Shown here piece by piece: positions 50,501 through 59,500 of a stretch of 64,000 bases of DNA; position 1 is the first letter of the stretch, and each line of letters starts with the position of its first letter. Below the pieces are notes generated by a model, which worked only from the letters and a program-made list of their open reading frames with translations, was not told the DNA's origin and did not search any database. The DNA is from Mesocentrotus franciscanus (Eukaryota > Echinodermata > Echinoidea > Camarodonta > Strongylocentrotidae): assembly GCA_037976565.1 (NCBI GenBank), contig CP137675.1, forward strand, positions 25,870,831 to 25,934,830, written 5' to 3'. The translations under genes and the position numbers were made by a program.

Positions 50501-53500
50501 ACCCTTTCCATCCTGCAGTAGAGTCGCTCCCAAGCCCTGCAGAGAAGCATCTACCTGCAGTACCGTAGGCTTGTTAACATCGAAATATGCCCGAGTTGCA
50601 TCGTGACATACCTTGTCACGTAAATCATTGAAGGCAGTCTCGTGCGTTGGAGTCCATTGGAATTCAGCGTCCTGCTTCAAAAGACCACGTAGGCTTGCAG
50701 TCTGGGCTGAAAGATTTGGTATGAATGGGCTAAGGTAAGTTATCATACCAAGGAACTCACGAAGCTGGCTCTTGTTCTCAGGTGGAGACATTGACTTGAT
50801 TGCCTCGACCTTGTGAGGATCCGGATGGACGCCATCTGCATCGTAGATCATACCGAAGAAGGAAATCTGGTTGACCTTGATGCTGCACTTGCCACTGTTG
50901 AACTGCAGACCGTACTTCACAGCTTTGGACATGAGGTGGTGCAGATTCTGATCGTGCTCTGCTTCACTCTTGCCGAACACAACAATATCGTCAGCGATCC
51001 CTATTGTGCCGGGCAACCTTCGAGGATTTCGTCCATTCGCTGCTGGAATACATCCTGAGACATTGCTAGACCGAAAGGCATCCTGAGATATCTGTACCGT
51101 CCAAAGGGACTGTTGAAGGTAGTTAGAAGTGAACTGTCATGGTCGAGCTTGATAGACCAATAACCGTTCTTGGCATCGAGTTTGCTGAAGTGTCGAGCAC
51201 CTGATAGCTTGTGTATCACCTCATCTGTCGTGATAGTGCGATAATGGCAACGTCGAATAGCTCGGTTGAGATCCTTGGGATCCAAGCAGACCCGGAGTTT
51301 GCCATTCGACTTCCTTGAAACAGCGATGCTGCTGACCCATGCTGAAGGCTCAATGACTTTAGTGATCACGCCATTACCTTCCATGTCATCAAACTCACGC
51401 TTCAGTTCATCTCGTAGGTGGATTGGGCACCGTCTAGGAGCATGGACAACAGGCTGAACGTCTGGATCAAGAACAATATGATATTCTCCTGGGAAGTTGC
51501 CAATTTTGTCAAACTGGTCTGGATACTGCCTTACTAGGTCATCAGTAGAGCTTATCTGTGCTGAATGCTTGATCTCGTTGATGCGTGTGTGTAGAGTAAG
51601 CAGCTTCAGTTTCAATCCTGTATCACATCCAATGATCGCTGGACCCTGGACTCTACGATGTAGAATGTAGCATAGAGCCAAGTTGAGTTGTTGAAACGAC
51701 AGGGCAGTCTCACTGAACCGTAGTGCATCACTGGTGTTTCGTTGTAGCGAACAGCCGTGCACTTGAATTATGCACTGATTGAGGGTGAGGAACTCCATCC
51801 TTAGTGAGATGGCCAGGATACATCCCACGAAACATCCGAAGAGGAAGTGTGTTGCCCTCCGCACCGGAGTCAACCTTCGAACGCAGTTTCATTATGGTTC
51901 TCTCATCCCGTCTGACTTCCACATACGCTATTGTTAGGTCGTCCCTGTCATCCACCTCCACAGCACTGATACCTGACACAATAATTCGATTGAATGACAG
52001 GACATCCACTGCGTCATTCAGTAGTGGGACCGCTGCTGCTGCCTCAATACTGTTGGTGCTGTGGATGGAGTGCACCTGCTTGCCTCCACGATGTGGCGTA
52101 GCGTATTTAGCTTTCTTGAAGGACTCTCCAAAATGATGCAAAGTTCACAAATATTGTCCAGTAGGTTCTATATCGCTGCCACCATATAATGTGGGATTGT
52201 TTAGCTGTATGGTTAGTACTCAAATGAAGACACATAGAGAAACATCAGAGTTAGGTTGCAATCCAGCATGCCTGGTTATATTGTGTATAGAAGAGCCCAT
52301 ACACCACAGTGTACATTAACTGTGTGTATGTGTGTATAGCATGTAGCATTGAGTCAATGTATAGATCACATATTACAGGGAGCACCAGTAAATTCTGATT
52401 ATTCAATTTGCTCGAAAGCAGAAGTGTTTAAGGGGCTAAATATTTTAGTGCTTCTATTACCGGTACATCCACAGGGGCATCCAAATATATCAAAAATTTA
52501 AAGAATAACTATCCATCCAATTTCAAAATTTCCCCAAACTTTGCATTACCTTTAATGTACTGTAATCTATCTTATAAGATAGAACTAAGTGATGCGTGTA
52601 GGAGCTTTCTTGCGCACCGTTACCATTCATTTACATGTAATAAACACGTGGCAGTTTACCGCCGCATATCTGAACAAGCCTTTATCCACTAGATCAATAC
52701 AGGGCATCACTTACCTTGCAAACTCTAGCAACCCGGGAGTAAATGATCTGCCCAATGTTCTCATATTCTATGGCTCTTTCTCGGAAGAAGAAATAAATGA
52801 ATTCCCCGCGAGCTATTGATCCTACAAAGTTTGTTGGTTCTATGGAGGAAAAATTGTGATTTCATACTTTAGAAACATCAAAAGTATTCTTTAAAAAAAG
52901 TGAATTTAGCATGTAACGTACTAAGTATCCATTCAAAGGCATAGAACAGTAAATAGTTTACTATCATAGCAATTGGTCAAGAATTGGTAGTTATAACCAA
53001 AATACATGAGCATTTTAGGACGATACACTGAATGGAATCTACTATATTTTCCAAAATTGGAAATAAAATAAAAGAAATTTAAAACAAGAGAGACAACTTA
53101 GGTTATAATTTGACAGTTTCTGTGGTGTAGCTAAACTTATGCAACAGCGGCAAATGTGTGTGTGAGGGGGGGGGGGGGTGGCAGCAAACTGTAAGATTTC
53201 CATGTCTATACTGTAGGGCTATATTGTGCATTTGTAACCTTACATGTACAAAATTCCATACCAGGATAATCCCCCTCCTTTCTCGGGGCATGTATACGGT
53301 TACCGTTACCAAATAATTTCACTTTCAATTGCCATTTCAATATCATGGTCCAATGGAAATTTGGATTGAGTTAACATAACACAACCTAAACATTATTTAT
53401 ATTTGCATTTTCCACGGATTAACACAATTATGTAATACATGTAGAAAGAGTCAAATGTGTTTACAACATGACCAAGGGATATACAGAGGGGCTTACAGTT

Positions 53501-56500
53501 ACACAACAAGTTGATGTTCCGACAGAAGAGGAAACAAAGAAATTCAGAAAACTTTGGGTATAGCAGTTCATTGATAGGAGTTGTTAATAATTATAATAAT
53601 AATATTTGATATTCTTTTTTATAAATACACATATTTACCATTCAAGGTGCTCAAGGCGATCCAATATTACATTGGCTCTAGCCAGGCTACAGATTTCGGT
53701 GCTCACAGCATTCAAGAAATTCCTTCCTACCGGTACCCATTTAACAGCTAGCTGGAGAGTGGCAAATATAGTAATATCTTGGGCCTTCTTGGCAGAAGAA
53801 ACAATTGGCACGCTGGGCTCGACCCAAGACCTTCACCCTACCAGTCAAGTGTTATATACCACTCCACTACGACATTTCTACTTTTAAGTAGGATACAATA
53901 CTTCTTCTTTTTCCTTCTGAAAACTTACCCTTTAAAATGTTTTCTTTGTTGTTATCCGTTTCCAGCTCAGCTGAGGAAACATCACTTGCGAGGTTAACCT
54001 CGACTTTAGCTAGAATTTTGTCAGGACTTGTGTATGACTCTAATCCTCCAAGGTAGTAGTAATCTTGAGAACCATCTAGAGATAAAAAAAGTTTTAAAAA
54101 AGACGATTTTATGTCAGATGTAATGTTTTATCTACAATTTCTTCCTACCAGCTATCCAATTACTTTACCGGGAGGAGAGTAGCAAATGTACATGAATGTC
54201 TTGCCAAAGGACATTAGAGCTCTTTCAGACCAAGGACCAGTCCAGTGACTTAGTCACTAGACAACGACACCTATACATGAGACCTGTATTAAAGTCATAT
54301 TTTTGTGCTAATAATTTTTTTCCATCGTGCCCAGCCATGCAACTTTTGTGCAACAGTATGCAAGCTCTGTGCAGCACTCATGATCCATGCATCTTGATGC
54401 GTTCAAAGTTCAGATGCGTTGTAATGCACAAAATTTCTATTGCAAGGACACTGATGGTGCACACACACTGAGACGCGCATTGTACATAAGCTATACTGTT
54501 CAGCTGTGCGCACTGCATGATGTGTTGTCGTCCAATAAAGCAAATGGCGGCCTCCATGATTGTGCGACTCTTGGCTTTTCCATCAAGTTTGTAGTCGATT
54601 TCTCAACTTTTTACTCATATGTCTTATAAAACAAAGAATACATGTTTTTAGCTTGTGCATCAGTGATATGTACTGTACTTGGTTAAGTCACAATGAGACA
54701 GACGATGAACTCAACAAGTCTCATTCATTATCCTATTGTGAAAAACCTGCGTTCAATGCATATTCACTAATGCACTCTCAAATGTGAATTATTTGTATAC
54801 TATCGCAGTGGATCTGTAAAGCACCATTCTCATACATGCCGCGGGAAACTGGCAGGGTGAAATAAGCATTGTGTGTTTTGTCTGCCTGTGTCTTATAACA
54901 AGGAGATAAGTGAGAACATGGTCAGCATTCGCGAAACAGACCGAAGTTCTCCTAACGCTTCGGTTTCGCGTATGTTGCAGGCACGTGATTGCTGCGGTCA
55001 CGTCGGCCGTAGTCATATTATACCCGATTGGCCCCGAGTCAGGCCACGGGAAAGACACATAGTCTCGTCAGGCTACACTCCCTTTAACCCTCATTCATGG
55101 ATCAAGTTTGAATGATAAACATAGAAAAGAGCAATATGATATACTTCACCTCTGTTATTTCCTTGCTGGATTTTGCTGATTTGTGCATTTTCTTTTTAAT
55201 AAAGAATTTGGCACTATGTTTAGGATCTTTATGCTGGTGGTGTGAAATTTCATAATTTTTCAGCAACATTTTCTGAAGCCTGTTTTTCTTGTGTGGGATC
55301 CTCATATAAACTACTAGTCCCATACGCCAATTATTTTATTGGATCAACCTTAACTACATCTTCTGGTTGTCAGACTGGCCTTTATTCTGTATCACCTTCA
55401 TACAAAAGGCATCCCCACTACTGCCACTCATGCCAGCTTCATTGATTGCCACCTGAGACTCATCAACCCGGTTTTTAATCTAGATTTCAACTCTAGCTCC
55501 TCTTTTCTTAGGTACATGTACTATTCACAGAAACCACCGGAAAACATACATGACCCAAGTTTGGCAAGAATCCATCAATCGGTTCTTGAGATAACGCGAT
55601 CAAGAAAATATAATGCCTCCAGCTACTTTGTAACGGAGGCATAAAAATATGGCCTTTTACCCTATAGAAGACGGAACACTGGGGGCAGCATCACCAAAAA
55701 TTATAGGTGTGTAGATTAAACCAAGATACACATCCATACAACAATTGAAAGAAATCCGTCAAAGAATGTCGCAATTAGAGCGCACACAAGAATATGACAC
55801 CGCGGACGCGGCGTAATGCTGCTGAATACAAAGTATCCTCCAGCATACTGCCGGGGATACAATTATAACAATAATACTTTTGTTACAAAAGGAAGTCCCA
55901 TCATCATCAATGCTTTTATTCATGACGCCAGACGGTACTGAAATTTTTATTCCCCAGCAATTGCCAGGTACCCATTCACTCCAGGGGGAGTGTGGAAAAT
56001 GTGGATAATTGTCTTGCCAAAGGACATTAGTGCTAGGCGGGGATTTGAACCCTCAACCCTCAACAAGTATAATGAATCCCTATATCAAGACACCTCCACA
56101 CTCCTGTCACAATGATTCAACAAATATATGAAGTGACTGAAAGGCAAGAGGCTTTTAATAATATAACTTCAATGTGAAAAGGAACGTATGGCAAAGAAAA
56201 TTTGAATATACCCACCCATTGTGTTAATGATGGTGAAGTTCTGTGTTGGAGTCCTTGGCATGAATTCGGTCCTGTATCCATCATCGCAATCCTGCAAAGT
56301 AATAATGACAGTCATAAGACTCATGATCAAGACTAAAATACAATTCACAAACTACACCTTTGACCTTCATGTGCACGTAAATGTACTTGTATCAAGGGCT
56401 TTTACTATGAGGATGACTAAGGTAACGTCCCATTGGCTGAAATTAGCCACTTATTTCTTGTATGGTATCTTCAAGTGTGTTCTTTCAGAGAGAACCTTGA

Positions 56501-59500
56501 CAATATGTCCATCTTGAGATAAATTTCTCAATTTCAAGGTTTCAGTTACTCAGTGAGGCATAAGAAATATCAAGAATGAAATAATGAAGCCTAAAAGTTG
56601 TTTTTATTATCATCACCATCATCAAATGCTATTTAGTGCATTTAATGTATTTTAAATGGATAAAAAGAAGAATTTCACCAAAAGATCTAGAATCATCCAA
56701 ACCATGATGTTCTGCTCTCTATCTCTTTCCATGGAACACGATTACATAGACTTCGTCGATATCAACTCAAGGGCAATTCAAATACCCTATTGAACATGAA
56801 TGTGCTTTAGAAATCACACATGGATTACGTAACGTGTCTTTTTAATGTGTCTTTATACGATTACGTATACGAATGATTCAATCATCCAACATGCATTTTC
56901 CTCAACTATAATATAACATCACAAATACATGAACACTACTTATACATACTGTGCCATCATATCGACAAGTCCAACAGCGTGGATTCAAAGAGCCGTAGGT
57001 CCCACACACACGGACTGATGTTGGGTTCACTTTATGCGCGTATGTGATGTAGTTCTTGCATCGGAAATCCTTCTGCGCATGCATGATGAAGGAAAATGGT
57101 TGTAAGACATTTGCTCCTGTGACAATTGCTCCACGTTAATCTCCAACCCTAACCAAAATGTTTAACTTCAACCCTAGACCCAACACTGTGCCTAACCCTA
57201 ACCTAATACCCAATAGTAACCCTAACCCTAACTCTATACCCATGATGAAGCCTGGAGCAGTTGTCGAAGTAGCAAAAGTCAATGTTCTGGGGTCACTAGG
57301 AAAACATTTACAAAGCAGTGTTTCAGCTTCATCTAAAAATTCATTCATTCAAATGAGTATTTGAACACACATATTATACATGAGCAGAAATAGCAATTTA
57401 ATTGTAACAAGTGAACAAAGGGTAGCATCCCCTCGCCGGGTACAAATGGCCTATATACGTCAGAAGTTCTATCAAAATCCACCCAATATTAAAGTTATCA
57501 AACGGAAACCACCTTTTCTCATACATATATGATATAGTTATTCATCATGTACATCATTAGCAATCTTTGCATATTTAATGAGCTGTGACCTTTGACGTAC
57601 ATACTCGCCAACATTAATACGTTATTGAATGAAAATTTGTTACGGACGGCTGTCTGATTATCAAGATATTTATGATACGAAATCGAAATTTCATTGTATG
57701 TTTTACCAACGATTTTCATAACACTACAGTCTATTGGGGAAAATGAGTATGGTAAAACCGGTCACTCAAAGATTTTTACTTTTTTGAGGCACTTCATGAT
57801 CATTTTGAACTTTTTGAAGCGCAACATTTTTAGGGCTTCAATATTACCCAATATCACAGACACTGATAACACGTAGGGCCATGCATCTCAGATTTAACAT
57901 TGTTAAACAATGCTTTTGTAATATGTTCATTAGTATGAAAGCAGTAAGATAAACAGAATGGTGAAAGTTTGAAATAAATCGGACCAATAATAAGAGAGTT
58001 ATGAATGTTTGAAATATGAGATCACTATAGCTATGCAAATCTCAAATTGGCAATTTTGTCAGTGGATTGTGTCGTATTCATGGACAACTCTCTTGTTTGG
58101 GTTTTACAAAAATATCATCAATTTATCTTTTCTCCTAAGTGCCACCTCCCTTAGGGCACTACTCAAAATATTTTATGGATAGCATCTCACTATAGGTCCC
58201 CTAAAAAGAGGGGACCATCCGGAGTCATACATTTGAGAACTTGACACTTTAGTCAATTTGTGTGTTGAAACAAATGGGTCATCCAGCAATATATGACAGT
58301 GACATTACAGATTCAGCCAATTTGAAATCCCCATGTTTATAGTAGTAACAAGTTTTAAAAATTCACAACCTTGTTATTTGTTGTCCGATTTCATTCAAAC
58401 TTTCTTCTACTCTGATTTTTCTGCTTTCTCTTAGACTTGTTGTGTATCAAGGTTGGATTTTCCTTTTAATATTGTACAAACCTCCTGAGAAAAAGTAGAT
58501 TCACAGTTTCGGAGATCATTCATTGGAATATCACTCAGAGGAAGCTGGATTGAATTGTCGTATACCTGATAAAAGAAAATTTTGCAATCATTGAAGAACA
58601 AATTATGTAGAAGTAGAAAGTACTGAATGGTAAGGACACATACATACACATGTAGCTTTCCAGCAAATGAGTATAATATTTCAAGATAAAGTTGAGTTCT
58701 GGTCAATGTGATTGCATTGTGAAAGAAACGGTGTGGAATCGATCATAACAAGTTGATCATGTAGCATACAAGTATTGGTGTGTACTGCTAGGTTCTGGAG
58801 TCATCAAAATGATAAGAAATTTGGCCCAGTCTTGGTAACAAGCACTGTACACAGAAAGATGTATATGGGACTACACAAACATGTGGCATAAAAATCAGGC
58901 CTCATTTTTAAGCTGTTACTTGTCATATTTAGAATATGAAGGCATTTGAAGAGCCATGCTTTTCAGGAAACATTTTTTTCTCTGATGTTCTTCCACACTT
59001 GCATAATAATAACAATGATAACGCTCACAAATTAGTTTTCGCCTCTCCCCAGAACTCGACCTTCTCTTTAAGTTTGTTCTGGTCAAATTACTAGGAAAGC
59101 TCTGTGTACATGTATGTACACTTGAAAACTGAGAATCTCTGTGGCATATCTAAATACTTGATCCATGCAACAAACTAGTGGTTTTGAAACAACTGGCCGT
59201 GTTGTATAAATTGCATTCTCAATCATATCAAGTTGAATGCACATGGAACATGGTCGCAGTGGCTTCAGGGCAATTTCAAATGCCTTGCATTTCGCCTATT
59301 GAAATGTGTGATTTAACACCAATGCACTTTCCAGAGGCAATATAATCAAATATGATAAAAAATGACAGGGTCAACCGCAGAGTTTCATTTTATATTGACG
59401 TACATTGTAAGTATAATGCTCTTTTGTGAAGTTCTCATTTTGAATACAGTATAGCCATATGGGAGTCGATGGGACCCCTTACATGTACATGTACATTGGT

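Larger units (their letters stand above)
48572..52377 (-). mobile_element. Gypsy-type LTR retrotransposon inside a semaphorin intron (gag-less)
   Basis: Minus-strand element of 3,806 bp with two 193-bp LTRs that differ at one base as read. A 5-bp target duplication GGGAG lies at 48,567-48,571 and 52,378-52,382. Next to the 5' LTR, TGGTGGCAGCG is complementary to the CGCTGCCA-CCA end of eukaryotic tRNA-Leu, so it is a likely primer site. A purine tract AAGGGGGA precedes the 3' LTR. Only 43 nt separate the primer site from the protease frame, so gag is deleted. Protease, RT, RNase H and integrase follow, in Gypsy order, broken by frame changes. Confidence 0.95.

Noticed and set aside
57136..57364. 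Leu/Gly- or Asn/Pro-rich ORFs
   Set aside because: They are translations of the CCCTAA-like tract on each strand.
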